Below are positions 26,441 to 35,530 of a DNA stretch of 45,922 nt, in pieces. The notes under the pieces were generated by a model that saw only the letters and a list, made by a program, of their open reading frames with translations, made no database searches and had not been told where the DNA came from. Position 1 is the stretch's first letter. Every line of letters begins with the position of its first letter. The translations under genes were made by a program, and so were the position numbers. Source of the DNA: an uncultured Pseudanabaenaceae cyanobacterium (lineage in GTDB: Bacteria > Cyanobacteriota > Cyanobacteriia > PCC-9006 > JAAUQQ01); the NCBI GenBank assembly GCA_937949725.1, contig CALECT010000148.1:1-45922 (forward strand), given 5' to 3'.

Positions 26441-27934
26441 CTAATTGTCCTCAAAATCCGTACTCAGAATCTCTAAGCCATTACGAGAGGCCACAATATG
26501 GATGCGGAGCGGACCCGCTGTGTAGGCCGGAGCTGAGGTAACGGATTGGAGCGTTAGGGTACCGCCGTAATCCTGGAGCTGCTCGTAGAAACGGACGAGA
26601 GTGCCGATGCGATCGTCGCCGATTACAGTACGTTCAGATACCACACCAGCCTGGCGTGCACGGAAACGAGAGGACTCAATCAGCAGACCAATACGATCTT
26701 GGAGCTGTTGGAAATCTTCATCACTCTCTAGGGTGACGGAAGTGGAAGCTAAGAGCTGCCCTTCAGAGAAAACCACTTCGTTGGGAACCACATCGCTGAA
26801 GACCAGCACCCGTTCTTCGCCTTGAATATAGTTGCGTGCGGAGAGGATGCGCACGACATATTCCCGGCCGTCATTGAGTTGCTCCTTGAGGCGCTCTACC
26901 TGAGCCTGGGTGATTTGAATGACTTGAATCTCTTCTTCAATGCCGGGACGAATTGCTGCGAGAGCTTCCTTGTTGGCTTCCTGGAGCAGCAGGTTAATGG
27001 CCTGTTGGCTGGCTTCGGGCACTAGCACCCTCAACACTCGAGTCGCCAGAACTTCCCTACGGGTCAGGGCAACATTGCCCTCGCGTAAGAGAACCTGATC
27101 CTGGATTAAGAGGCGAAGGACTCGCTCTCGATCAAGAATTGCCTTATCGAGAAAGGTTTGGGTTCTTTCTAGCTCTTTAAGCTGCGTTTCCCCCTGGGCG
27201 ACTATTTCTCGCTGGGCTGCAATTTGCTCATCCCGCTCACTGATTTCAGCGGTTTGCCGAGAGAGGGCTTCCTCCTGTTGGCTGAGGCGGCTGTTTTGCT
27301 CGCTGAGCTGACTGTCTTGGCGGCTCAGTTTGCTTTCCTGGCGCCTTAGCTCTGTTTCTTGCTGGGCAACATCGCGATCGCGCTGGGCGATGTCTTTATT
27401 CCGCTGAGCAATTTGTTGGGCGACGGCATCTCGCTGGGCGATGAGCGTTTGCTGCTCTTGTTGAAGGCGCTGGGCCTCGTTGCGTAAAGCCTCTGCTCGC
27501 TGGGCAACCTCACCTAGGCGGGATTGGGTTTCCTGCTGCCTATCTATGGATTGCTTGAGGGAGCCACGAGTGAGATTGAGGCGATCCTCAACCGCGACCT
27601 GCTCTTCGCGGGCCTGGTCTCGCTCCTGCTCAATTCGCTGGCGCTCAGCTTGAGTTTCTTCCAGTTCTCGACGCGCCTTGCGGAGCTTTTTCTGGATCGA
27701 GTCCAGCTCAAAGACCCCGGTTCTAAGCTGACTATTGGTAGCGAACAGAATCCCGAGGGTCGTGAAGGAAATAATGGTGCCGGTCAGGATCGTAATAGCA
27801 ACGGCAGTTTTCTTGGGCCGCATGCCAAATAGGCTGAGCCGCGCCTTGCCAATCTTGGTGCCTAGGCGATCGCCGATGGTCGCAATGACACCGCCGAGTA
27901 TGAGGATGGAAAGAACAAGGGTAACCCCGGCCAT
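26441..27934 (-). CDS. DUF3084 membrane-anchored coiled-coil protein
   Basis: A 497-residue protein. Two N-terminal hydrophobic segments (MAGVTLVLSILILGGVIATIGD and AVAITILTGTIISFTTLGILFA) flank IGKARLSLFGMRPKKT. Then about 200 residues of heptad-rich coiled coil (residues 85-275) are dominated by Gln, Arg and Glu (QRDAVAQQIAQRNKDIAQRD), and a C-terminal globular domain follows. This is the DUF3084 layout of cyanobacteria; function unknown. The ATG at 27934 was chosen over 27964 because it starts directly at the membrane segment. It is followed immediately by the YqgF-like gene. Confidence 0.85.
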   Translation of the reverse strand: MAGVTLVLSILILGGVIATIGDRLGTKIGKARLSLFGMRPKKTAVAITILTGTIISFTTLGILFATNSQLRTGVFELDSIQKKLRKARRELEETQAERQRIEQERDQAREEQVAVEDRLNLTRGSLKQSIDRQQETQSRLGEVAQRAEALRNEAQRLQQEQQTLIAQRDAVAQQIAQRNKDIAQRDRDVAQQETELRRQESKLSRQDSQLSEQNSRLSQQEEALSRQTAEISERDEQIAAQREIVAQGETQLKELERTQTFLDKAILDRERVLRLLIQDQVLLREGNVALTRREVLATRVLRVLVPEASQQAINLLLQEANKEALAAIRPGIEEEIQVIQITQAQVERLKEQLNDGREYVVRILSARNYIQGEERVLVFSDVVPNEVVFSEGQLLASTSVTLESDEDFQQLQDRIGLLIESSRFRARQAGVVSERTVIGDDRIGTLVRFYEQLQDYGGTLTLQSVTSAPAYTAGPLRIHIVASRNGLEILSTDFEDN

Positions 27935-28122
27935 GGATGGTGATGCAACAATCGATAATGGCACGGCTAGCCGGCTGACCTGACAACCCTAGCATCCCAA
28001 GCCTGGCAAGGTCTCTCGTTATTAGCGAGTTTGTGATGCTCAGGGAAGAACGAAAAGCCTAGAGACTAGAAAATTCAGGGGTTTAGCCCCAGTCATCCCC
28101 AAAATCCTGGATTGCCATCGTC

Positions 28123-28797
28123 CTAGGCAAACTGTTGGCTGAGGGCTACAGGATTATGCACCGTGATCTTTTTCTTGTGGATGGTGATCAGAGTGTCCTG
28201 GCGTAGATCTCCCAAGAGACGAGTAATGGTGACGCGGGTGGAGCCGATGGCTTCGGCGATCGCCTGGTGGGAAAGCTTAAGGTCAATCGTGACGCCGCCT
28301 GAAGGATTAGGCACACCAAAGTCACGGCAAAGAATGAGCAAAAAGCTAACCAGGCGCGAGCCCATATCGCGGTGGGCCAGGGTTTCAATCATCATCTCGG
28401 TTTGCAAAATGCGAGAGGAAAGGCCCTGGAGCATCAACATAGCCAGGTCTGGCTTTTCCTTCAGCGCTTTCTCCACCTGCTCGATCGGCACAGAGAGGAG
28501 TTCTACCTGGGTGAAGGCAACGGAATGATAGAAACGGTCCGAGCGCTGGCCCATGACCAGGGACAACACACCGAAGACACTGTTCTCTTTCAAGAGAGCA
28601 ACAGTGATCTCTTCGCCCGATTCATAGACTCTGGAGAGCTTAACGGCACCAGAGAGAAGGAAATAAACCCGTTCTGCTGGATCTCCAGGGAAGAAGATTG
28701 TTTTCCCCCGTTCAAAGGTATCCACCGAGGGAGGAAAAGCACTGCCCGCAATTTCGCGAAATAGATTGGCCAGTGGCTGCTCAGAGGTTGCCAGCAT
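28123..28797 (-). CDS. ntcA: Global nitrogen regulator NtcA
   Basis: A 224-residue CRP/FNR-family transcription factor. The cNMP-like effector domain (about 25-140) includes [25 protein letters not shown] long dimerisation helix ([29 protein letters not shown]) leads to a winged helix with recognition segment [21 protein letters not shown]. Length and sequence match cyanobacterial NtcA, which senses 2-oxoglutarate with PipX and activates nitrogen-assimilation genes at GTA-N8-TAC sites. I looked for its own box upstream and found none that is convincing. It is divergent from fabI. Confidence 0.96.
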   Translation of the reverse strand: MLATSEQPLANLFREIAGSAFPPSVDTFERGKTIFFPGDPAERVYFLLSGAVKLSRVYESGEEITVALLKENSVFGVLSLVMGQRSDRFYHSVAFTQVELLSVPIEQVEKALKEKPDLAMLMLQGLSSRILQTEMMIETLAHRDMGSRLVSFLLILCRDFGVPNPSGGVTIDLKLSHQAIAEAIGSTRVTITRLLGDLRQDTLITIHKKKITVHNPVALSQQFA

Positions 28798-29198
28798 AGG
28801 TGTTCGAAGCCCGAGGTTGCAGAGTTGAAATGAAGAGCGGCCAGAGACAGAAGCCTCTGTGAAGCTTTCCTAGCCAAGCAACAATTACCTGGCCAGAGAA
28901 ACTGCATCACTGGGCACATTTTATAGCTATGTCAGAATCTCGAAATGTTCACTATGGTCAATTCATGACTTAAAAACTAGGCTTTTCTCCTTGGTTTCAG
29001 GGGAAATCGGTTACAAAGCCGTCTCTAGGCCTTTGCTAGACCATACCTAGAGAGGAGCATGACCTTCACCTATTGGAGGGTTTGAGGTCGCTCGCGGTGC
29101 TCTAGAATTAAGAACTGGCAGCAGCATGTCGCAAGGCTGCCGCATCTACATCGGCTTCGGGTGTATAGGCGCCTGGCAAGGAAACTTAACGAATACTC
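28798..29198. promoter_or_regulatory. Divergent promoter region of ntcA and fabI
   Basis: A 401-base gap. On the minus strand TATAAAAT (plus 28918-28925) is a good -10 candidate for ntcA. Before fabI a hairpin GGCAGC/GCTGCC (29117-29122 / 29136-29141) would form in the leader. No NtcA consensus (GTA-N8-TAC) was found by eye. No small gene is supported. Confidence 0.45.
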
Positions 29199-29975
29199 AT
29201 GCTGGATTTAAAAGGCAAGAAAGCTCTGGTAACGGGCATTGCAAACAATAAGTCAATCGCTTGGGGCATTGCGCAGCAGCTCCATGCGGCGGGCGCTGAG
29301 ATTGGCGTGACCTATCTCCCGGACGATCGCGGTCGGGCGGAAGAGAAGGTCAAGAAGTTGACTGCTCCCCTGGAGCCGACGCTGTTCTTGCCTTGTAACG
29401 TGCAGGACGATGCCCAGATGGATGAGCTGTTCGGTGCGGTGAAGGAGAAGTGGGGCAAGGTCGATATCTTGATTCACTGTCTGGCCTTTGCGGGTCGGGA
29501 TGAGCTGACGGGTGATTTCACCAACACCACTCGTGGTGGCTACGGCCGGGCGTTGGATATTAGCGCTTACTCCTTGGTTCACCTGGCTCGCGGTGCTAAG
29601 CCGCTGATGACCGATGGGGGGGCGATCGTCGCCATGACTTATCTGGGCGGTGTGCGCGTGGTGCCCAACTACAACGTTATGGGCGTGGCCAAGGCTGCCT
29701 TGGAGATGGAAGTGCGCTACCTGGCGGCTGAACTCGGCCCCGACAATATTCGCGTCAATGCCATTTCTGCCGGTCCTATCCGCACACTGGCTTCTTCGGC
29801 CATTGGCGGCATCCTGGACATGATTCACCATGTTGAAGAGATTGCGCCTCTGCGTCGCACCGTGACTCAAACGGAAGTGGGTAACACCGCTGCGTTCCTA
29901 TGTAGCGACCTGTCTAGCGGAATCACGGGTCAGGTGACCTATGTGGACTCTGGATACAACATCATGGGGATGTAG
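29199..29975 (+). CDS. fabI: Enoyl-[acyl-carrier-protein] reductase (NADH)
   Basis: A 258-residue short-chain dehydrogenase-type enzyme that reduces the enoyl-ACP double bond in the last step of each fatty acid elongation cycle. It has the divergent FabI cofactor motif VTGIANNKSIAWGIA (residues 11-25) and the catalytic pair Tyr/Lys in YNVMGVAKAALE (Tyr-x6-Lys, near residue 165). The C-terminal SGITGQVTYVDSGYNIMGM is typical of FabI. hisB follows 88 bases downstream, separated by a palindromic repeat; this fabI-hisB order recurs in cyanobacteria. Confidence 0.96.
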   Translation: MLDLKGKKALVTGIANNKSIAWGIAQQLHAAGAEIGVTYLPDDRGRAEEKVKKLTAPLEPTLFLPCNVQDDAQMDELFGAVKEKWGKVDILIHCLAFAGRDELTGDFTNTTRGGYGRALDISAYSLVHLARGAKPLMTDGGAIVAMTYLGGVRVVPNYNVMGVAKAALEMEVRYLAAELGPDNIRVNAISAGPIRTLASSAIGGILDMIHHVEEIAPLRRTVTQTEVGNTAAFLCSDLSSGITGQVTYVDSGYNIMGM

Positions 29976-29986
29976 GTCCATCAATT

Positions 29987-30029
29987 CCGTAGGGGCATGG
30001 GCATGAACCGAACATGACTGCCCCTACGG
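29987..30029. repeat. Palindromic repeat with GTAGGG/CCCTAC ends
   Basis: CCGTAGGGGC (29987-29996) pairs perfectly with GCCCCTACGG (30020-30029). Inner bases are also partly complementary. It fills most of the fabI-hisB spacer and could act as a hairpin in their transcript. Confidence 0.75.
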
Positions 30030-30063
30030 TTCAACAATAAAATTGCTATCGCGGGAATTTGTC

Positions 30064-30699
30064 ATGCACACTACAGATCGTCCTCCCCTCAATATTCCTA
30101 CCTCCCCTACAGCTCGGACTTCCACCATCAGCCGCAAGACTGGCGAAACTGATGTGACGGTGAGCATTAATTTGGATGGCACGGGTCAATGCAATGCCAA
30201 TACAGGCATTCCTTTTTTGGACCACATGCTGCACCAGATTTCGTCCCACGGGATGTTTGACCTGGATGTGCAGGCAACGGGTGATATTGAGATTGACGAT
30301 CACCACACCAATGAGGATGTGGGAATTACCTTAGGCATGGCGCTCCATGAAGCTCTGGGAAATCGCAAAGGCATTACTCGCTTCGGCCATTTTGTTGCTC
30401 CCCTGGATGAAGCCCTGGTGCAAATTGCCTTGGACTTCTCGGGACGCCCCCACCTCAGCTATGGCTTGGAGATCCCGACCCAGCGCGTGGGCACCTATGA
30501 CACTCAATTGGTGCGGGAATTTTTTGTGGCAATTGTGAACCATAGCCAGATGACGCTGCATATCCGTCAACTGGACGGCATCAACTCCCACCACATTATT
30601 GAAGCGACGTTCAAGGCCTTTGCCCGAGCGATGCGCATGGCGACGGAAGTGGATGCGCGGCGAGCCGGGTTAATTCCCAGTTCCAAAGGCGTAATTTAA
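30064..30699 (+). CDS. hisB: Imidazoleglycerol-phosphate dehydratase
   Basis: A 211-residue enzyme of histidine biosynthesis, converting imidazole glycerol phosphate to imidazole acetol phosphate. Metal-binding motifs are seen in the two homologous halves: [10 protein letters not shown] and [11 protein letters not shown], then NHSQMTLHI and [17 protein letters not shown]. The start at 30064 ([10 protein letters not shown]) has only a short leader before the conserved [10 protein letters not shown]; the frame also opens at 30043. It is the stand-alone dehydratase, without the phosphatase domain fused in enteric bacteria. Confidence 0.96.
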   Translation: MHTTDRPPLNIPTSPTARTSTISRKTGETDVTVSINLDGTGQCNANTGIPFLDHMLHQISSHGMFDLDVQATGDIEIDDHHTNEDVGITLGMALHEALGNRKGITRFGHFVAPLDEALVQIALDFSGRPHLSYGLEIPTQRVGTYDTQLVREFFVAIVNHSQMTLHIRQLDGINSHHIIEATFKAFARAMRMATEVDARRAGLIPSSKGVI

Positions 30700-31048
30700 A
30701 ACCCACCCACCATCACCACAAGATCCACGCAACGTAGGGGCGGGTTTAGCAGGAAATCAAGAGCCAAACCTCCAACCCCCCGCCAAAACCTGCCCTTGCC
30801 ATAGGCATATGCCAAGCCAATTTTGTGGTGTGTCCAGGCAGTGATGGATTGCGCGGTGCGATCGCAGAGACAGGCCGTTTCGCAGAGCGAAGGCTGAAGG
30901 CAAGGGCGGGTTTTGTAGAGACAGGTCGGGGATGCAGTCAGAATAATCTTCTAAACCCGCCCTTACAACTTTGGGAGATGCGGCAAGAGTAATCGGCTCC
31001 CCCACCCAGATAGACACAGATTTGATGTGATGCGGTTAGAGCAATCTT
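30700..31048. repeat. Spacer made of related short repeats (GGGCGGGTTT family)
   Basis: This 349-base gap has repeated copies of one motif in both orientations: AATCTTCTAAACCCGCCCTT is present exactly at 30945-30964 and again at 31043-31062 (just inside the next gene's end). Reverse-oriented forms are GTAGGGGCGGGTTTAG near 30735 and AAGGGCGGGTTTTGTAGA near 30902. Several can pair with each other. An 86-codon open frame on the minus strand here is made of these repeats and I do not call it a gene. Confidence 0.75.
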
Positions 31049-31627
31049 CTAAACCCGCCCTTGCGGCAAGCGATCTAGGACTAGCTCATCGCTGGCGGCT
31101 TTTGCATTGCGGGCGTAGCTGAGAGCGGTGTTGCCGTAGTGGTCCTGACCATTGGTGTCGGCTCCGGCTTCGATCAGGAGTAGCACCATGGCGGTGTGGC
31201 CCGCATTGGCGGCGATAATGAGCGGGGTTTGGCCATCGCGATCGCTCTCATTGACCCCGGCTCCATGGCTAATCAATAATTGTGCGATCGCCATCTGTCC
31301 CAAAGACGCCGCATACATCAGCGCAGTCCAACCTCTGCCATAGGTGCAATGGTCTCGCAGATCCGCAGCGGCATTGCCCTGGAGCAATGAGCGCACAACA
31401 TCCAAATGATTATTCAACGTGGCGCAGTGCAGCGCTCCTCCCTGAGCCAAAACAAGATTTGGATTGGCCTGAGCTTCAAGAAGTGCTTCGACAATGGAGT
31501 AGTGACCTCTGACAGCGGCTTGCACTAGCGCTTCTGCGCTGTCGCTGGGCGAAGGCGAGGCATTGGCGAGAAGTTCTCGTACGCGGTCAGTGTGCCCATC
31601 CATGGCGGCGATGCAGAGCTGAGACAT
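31049..31627 (-). CDS. Ankyrin-repeat protein
   Basis: A 192-residue protein made almost wholly of about five ankyrin repeats (for example GWTALMYAASLGQMAIAQLL, GQTPLIIAANAGHTAMVLLL). There is no signal peptide or enzymatic domain. Ankyrin repeats bind protein partners; none can be inferred. The 3' end overlaps a copy of the dispersed repeat (31043-31062), so the last residues (DRLPQGRV) may come from repeat insertion. Confidence 0.88.
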   Translation of the reverse strand: MSQLCIAAMDGHTDRVRELLANASPSPSDSAEALVQAAVRGHYSIVEALLEAQANPNLVLAQGGALHCATLNNHLDVVRSLLQGNAAADLRDHCTYGRGWTALMYAASLGQMAIAQLLISHGAGVNESDRDGQTPLIIAANAGHTAMVLLLIEAGADTNGQDHYGNTALSYARNAKAASDELVLDRLPQGRV

Positions 31628-32034
31628 GAGGTCTGGGGTGAAAATCGCTGCAATGAGTCGAATGGGTCCGTGGAGACCCCATTCATCAGATCCTTATAAT
31701 GCAGGGCGTTCCCAGATTGAGCCCCCGGTAACAATGCTGAACTTGGGTTGAGCTTTTTGGCTGGAGCCACGCAGGATTTCTGACGAATTTAACTGGGCTT
31801 CTCGTCTAGGGAACGCCTTTGCTGGGTTAGTTTAGGCGACTTTGGCAGCCAGGGAAATGCCATAAATAGCATCTCCGTTGTGACAGCATCTCTGGGAAGT
31901 TGCTCCCGGATTGGCAGAGCAAGGCCATCAGGTGCTTTTCTCCTTGGCAATCCCGAACTGTACCTAGAGATGCGGAGCGACTGGAAAGAGATCGCTATAC
32001 TGGGTTTATTACATTTTCGTTACAGAGGTTGCCC
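31628..32034. promoter_or_regulatory. Divergent intergenic region
   Basis: A 407-base region between the minus-strand ankyrin gene and the plus-strand transporter. The transporter frame is open from 31900, but the family N-terminus is at 32035, so the extra part is probably leader. I see no hairpin or small gene that I can support. Confidence 0.4.
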
Positions 32035-33453
32035 ATGCTGGTGACGCCCGGTGGCACAGACCGCATTAAGCAGTACCTCAAACAGAATTTTTTGTTTGGT
32101 AATGAGCCAACTCCTGAGCTTTTTGCCATTCTCGCAATTTACTTTGTCCAGGGGATTCTAGGCATTTCTCGCCTGGCAGTGAGCTTCTTCCTCAAAGACG
32201 ATCTGGGCTTGAGCCCAGCAGAAGTGGCGGCGCTGATGGGAGTGGCGGCAATTCCTTGGATGGTGAAGCCGCTGTTTGGTTTTATCTCTGATGGATTACC
32301 AATTGGCGGTTACCATCGTCGGCCCTATCTGGTGCTGTCGGGATTGCTGGGCTGTGGCGTTTGGGTCGCGCTGGGACTGTGGGTTTCTACGCCGCTGCAG
32401 GCTACGGTGGCGATCGTCCTCAGCTCTCTTTCCATTGCAGTCAGCGATGTGATTGCAGACTCCATTGTGGTGGAGCGGGCAAGAGATGAGGCGGATGAGG
32501 CTGCGGGCTCGTTGCAATCTCTGACCTGGGCCGTCGGTGCCGTGGGTGGGGTGATTACGGCCTATCTGGGTGGTTTGCTGCTGGAGTTTATGTCCACAAG
32601 GGAGCTGTTTTTAATTACAGCGACGTTCCCGCTGATTGTGACGGGGGTGGCTTGGCTAATCGTTGAGGGGCGCTCTTTGCAGGGGCCTGGCTTGAGTGAG
32701 GTGAAGTCTCAGATTGGCCTGCTAAAGAAGGCCATTGCCCAGAAAGCCATTTGGATGCCAATGCTGTTTTTGTTTATCTGGCAGGCAACGCCCAGCGCAG
32801 ATTCGGCCTTCTTCTTCTTCAGTACAAATGAGCTGGGCTTTCCGCCGGAGTTTCTGGGTCGGGTGCGACTGGTGAGCAGTCTGGCGATGCTGATTGGGGT
32901 TTGGCTGTTTCAGCGTTTTTTCCGCGAGGCGCGGTTTCGGCGCATCTTTGGTTGGATGATTTTGATTTCGACGGTGCTGGGTATGACCTCGCTAATTCTG
33001 GTAACCCATACCAATCGGGCTTGGGGAATTAGCGATGAGTGGTTTAGCCTGGGCGATAACTTGGTCCTAGTGGTAGCGGGGCAACTGTCGATGATGCCGG
33101 TGCTAATTTTGGCGGCGCGGCTTTGTCCGAGGGGGATTGAAGCGACGTTTTTTGCCTTGCTGATGTCGATTTGGAACTGCGCAGGGTCGCTATCCCATGA
33201 ATTTGGCGCGTTATTGACCCATGCACTCCATGTGACAGAAACGGATTTTGTCAATCTGTGGAAATTAGTGTTGATTACCAATTTAACAACGCTGTTGCCA
33301 TTGCCGTTGTTGGGCCTAGTGCCAGATGTGAATGCCCAGGGTTTCACTCCCTTTGGGGAGGATTCTGAGGTAGTCATTGAAGCCTTGGAGGAGACGATTG
33401 GAACGGCAGAGATGGTGCCTGCAAAAGCGGTTGAATCTCAGTCTGGGGGGTAG
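32035..33453 (+). CDS. Folate/biopterin-type major facilitator transporter
   Basis: A 472-residue membrane protein with about twelve hydrophobic segments. Typical features of the folate-biopterin transporter (BT1/FBT) family are IYFVQGILGISRLAVSFFLKDDLGLSPAEVA near residue 40, PWMVKPLFGFISDGLPIGGYHRRPYL near 75, and SDVIADSIVVERAR. Members include plastid and cyanobacterial folate transporters; the substrate here is inferred only. The start at 32035 (MLVTPGGTDRIKQYL) fits the family; upstream residues to 31900 look non-coding. Confidence 0.85.
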   Translation: MLVTPGGTDRIKQYLKQNFLFGNEPTPELFAILAIYFVQGILGISRLAVSFFLKDDLGLSPAEVAALMGVAAIPWMVKPLFGFISDGLPIGGYHRRPYLVLSGLLGCGVWVALGLWVSTPLQATVAIVLSSLSIAVSDVIADSIVVERARDEADEAAGSLQSLTWAVGAVGGVITAYLGGLLLEFMSTRELFLITATFPLIVTGVAWLIVEGRSLQGPGLSEVKSQIGLLKKAIAQKAIWMPMLFLFIWQATPSADSAFFFFSTNELGFPPEFLGRVRLVSSLAMLIGVWLFQRFFREARFRRIFGWMILISTVLGMTSLILVTHTNRAWGISDEWFSLGDNLVLVVAGQLSMMPVLILAARLCPRGIEATFFALLMSIWNCAGSLSHEFGALLTHALHVTETDFVNLWKLVLITNLTTLLPLPLLGLVPDVNAQGFTPFGEDSEVVIEALEETIGTAEMVPAKAVESQSGG

Positions 33454-33530
33454 GGCTTGAGGAATCGGATTTTAGCCATCGTAGCGATCGCGCCAATCCT
33501 AGAATAGACAGCAGCATTCGAGGCAAGCCT

Positions 33531-33920
33531 GTGGCCCATCTGAAACAGATCACCCCCATCGTCCCCGTGGCCGATTTGGACCGTGCGATCACCTTCTTCC
33601 AAACGAGCCTCGGCTTCACCGTCACCGCCCAAATGGACGGCTACGCTTACCTCACCCGAGACAGCATCGCCATCCGTCTCATCCAAGCTTCCCCAGGCAC
33701 CGATACCCACGATCCCAAACGCCAACAATCCTGCGACATCGATGTGAAAGGACTAGACAGCCTATATGCAGAGCTAAAAACCAACCTAGACAAGCTCCCC
33801 CCAGGCCGAGTGCGCGCCCCCTTCAATCAGTCCTATGGCCAACGCGAGTTCCATGTCATTGATGAGGATTCACTCCTCATTTTCTTTGGAGAATCTATCC
33901 CCAAAGATACCTCCCAGTAA
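33531..33920 (+). CDS. VOC (glyoxalase/bleomycin-resistance) family protein
   Basis: A 129-residue protein with a GTG start and the beta-alpha-beta-beta-beta VOC fold pattern: IVPVADLDRAITFFQTSLGF at the N-terminus, YLTRDSIAIRLIQ, and the C-terminal QREFHVIDEDSLLIFFGE. Likely metal-site residues are visible (His/Glu in the last strands) but incomplete. It resembles bleomycin-binding-type VOC proteins more than glyoxalase I. Function is not fixed by sequence. Confidence 0.82.
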   Translation: MAHLKQITPIVPVADLDRAITFFQTSLGFTVTAQMDGYAYLTRDSIAIRLIQASPGTDTHDPKRQQSCDIDVKGLDSLYAELKTNLDKLPPGRVRAPFNQSYGQREFHVIDEDSLLIFFGESIPKDTSQ

Positions 33921-33986
33921 TCTTCCAACGGAAAAGCAGTTTGCCAAGCTGTAGCTCTCCATGGCATCTACCCACCGCAAGCACCC

Positions 33987-34478
33987 ATGGCATTTAAGCA
34001 ACAGCACCCCAAGCTTTTGACACAAGTCGTTCTAGCCCTCGCAGGATTGGGTGCGATCGCCCCTGGCTGCATTGCCTTTGCCACCGGAGCCCCTGTCGCA
34101 CCTCAAATTGAGGTTGTGACACAAGCCGAACAATCTGCGATTCAGTCTTTGAAAGCAACCATAGCCACCGCTGAGCTTCCCTTCATCGGCACTCGCTTCG
34201 TTAACTTTACAGGTGGAACTGGAACCGTCGAATCCATTGAGATTGATGCTGATGGCACAACAACAGTGGGATTAATTGGTCTCCATAGCAGCCAGCTTCA
34301 GTACAGCGGCCCTTATACCAATCCAATTCTGCTGAACGATGGTCGCGGCCTACGAATCGAGGGTGACAAGGTGGTGCAACTATTCGCTGAGGATTCCACC
34401 ATGGGTCGCTGTCGCGTTGAGCAAAATCCCTGCCAAGCCGTTTTGCAAAAGCCGTTTGCGGAGATCGCTGGCAATTGA
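33987..34478 (+). CDS. Secreted hypothetical protein
   Basis: A 163-residue protein with an N-terminal signal-like segment (KLLTQVVLALAGLGAIAPGCIAFATGA). The Cys is preceded by APG, a poor lipobox, so I favour a soluble secreted protein. The rest is beta-rich, with a small Cys pair near the end (GRCRVEQNPCQAV). No domain is recognised. It is convergent with TetR-1, only 38 bases apart. Confidence 0.65.
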   Translation: MAFKQQHPKLLTQVVLALAGLGAIAPGCIAFATGAPVAPQIEVVTQAEQSAIQSLKATIATAELPFIGTRFVNFTGGTGTVESIEIDADGTTTVGLIGLHSSQLQYSGPYTNPILLNDGRGLRIEGDKVVQLFAEDSTMGRCRVEQNPCQAVLQKPFAEIAGN

Positions 34479-34516
34479 GGTCTCCAAATCACTGGCTTAG
34501 AGCATTCATTTAACAC

Positions 34517-35146
34517 TCAGTCAGGCAAATAGCCTTTCAGATAATTCAAGGACAACTTTTGGGCTTCGAGTATCAACCGCTTCCGCAACTCCGGAGGTTG
34601 TCCCGAAGCTAGCCAGACAAAATTGCCCACTGCCTTAACCATCACGAATGCGATCGCCTCGCAATCTTCCTCAGAGAAAGCATCATTCAGCTTAAGAAAA
34701 ATCCGCTTATAAGTCTGCATTAATTGATCATCACCCGCCTCATTAACCTCGGGCATAACAGTTGTGATTTCCAAAAAAGTTGCCCGATAACCCGGATATT
34801 CCGTAAAGAACGCATCAATCCCCTCTGTAAAACGCCTCACATATTCTTCGAGGGGGAGCTGAAGCATTTCCGCTGTTTCAAAAACCTGCAAACGCTCATT
34901 GAGCAGGTTCGTATAACGCTCCGCCAGAGCCTCTAAAACCGCAGCTTTATCTGGGAAAAACTGGTACAGCGTACCAATCGGTACCTCTGCTCCCTCAGCA
35001 ATCTGCTTCGTTGTGACAAAAGAATAGCCTCGCTTTACAAATAAAGCCTCTGCCACATCTAGCATCCGGTTCATCCTTGCCCAACTGCGAGCCTGCTTAG
35101 GCTTGCGCCATCGGCCTGGCGTAGCACCTGAAGATTTGTCGGTCAT
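34517..35146 (-). CDS. TetR-family repressor 1
   Basis: A 209-residue regulator. The DNA-binding helix-turn-helix is at about 30-75 (MLDVAEALFVKRGYSFVTTK, IAEGAEVPIGTLYQFFPDKA). The ligand-binding and dimerisation domain follows. It closely resembles TetR-2 at 37823-38455 along its whole length, including the basic N-terminal arm GRWRKPKQARSW, so the two probably recognise the same DNA. Two copies of the palindrome RYGAGY-N3-RCTCRY lie in its own promoter (35171-35181 and 35196-35206), suggesting autoregulation. The start at 35146 is preferred by alignment with TetR-2. Confidence 0.93.
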   Translation of the reverse strand: MTDKSSGATPGRWRKPKQARSWARMNRMLDVAEALFVKRGYSFVTTKQIAEGAEVPIGTLYQFFPDKAAVLEALAERYTNLLNERLQVFETAEMLQLPLEEYVRRFTEGIDAFFTEYPGYRATFLEITTVMPEVNEAGDDQLMQTYKRIFLKLNDAFSEEDCEAIAFVMVKAVGNFVWLASGQPPELRKRLILEAQKLSLNYLKGYLPD

Positions 35147-35530
35147 TTCTATAATCTCCCGCCAAAACGCGAGCAATACTCATGTAACTAAACACGAGTA
35201 TAACTCATCTTTTGACAAAAGAATCAGGCTGACGTCAAGCCAACGGAAGCTCTCTTAGAGGAGCTGAGGCAGGTGTGACCTTTGAAAAGGCACCACCCAG
35301 ATTTCATCTCTATTCCACAAACCTCTCATGCCTAACTGACCAAACTCCAGACACAGCAAGCTTTCTATGAAAGTTTGATGAACCGACAGTTTCTTAGAAG
35401 CGAACCAAATACTGCATCAGTCCTCGACTATGAGCTAGCTCAAAGACCCTAAAGGCAATCTTTGACACCATAGACAAGTCAAGAACGCTTGAAAGCTTTC
35501 TAGCCCCTACATTGTTGAGGAGGTCACAAT
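35147..35530. promoter_or_regulatory. Divergent regulatory region of TetR-1 and the 35531 gene
   Basis: A 384-base gap. It contains the operator pair for TetR-1 (separate entry) and, nearer the plus-strand gene, a perfect palindrome TGAGCTAGCTCA (35432-35443), similar to the operator but with one base fewer in the centre. A strong ribosome binding site AGGAGG precedes the ATG at 35531. No gene is seen within it. Confidence 0.55.
35171..35206. promoter_or_regulatory. Operator pair A: two GAG-N5-CTC palindromes at the TetR-1 promoter
   Basis: Site A1 is GCGAGCAATACTCAT (35169-35183, core 35171-35181); site A2 is ACGAGTATAACTCAT (core 35196-35206). Centres are 25 bp apart. On the minus strand a -35-like TTGTCA (plus 35213-35218) lies just upstream of A2, with A2 in the expected spacer; no clear -10 is seen. 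Both match the consensus RYGAGY-N3-RCTCRY in full. Confidence 0.75.

Noticed and set aside
28798..29198. NtcA autoregulatory box
   Set aside because: I found no GTA-N8-TAC at a sensible distance from the ntcA -10; near matches break the required bases.
30757..31017. 86-codon open frame on the minus strand between hisB and the ankyrin gene
   Set aside because: It is made of dispersed repeat units and has no ribosome binding site.
35432..35443. TGAGCTAGCTCA as a further TetR operator
   Set aside because: It has the right half-sites but a centre one base too short, and no partner 25-26 bp away. Kept only as a possible site in the region entry.
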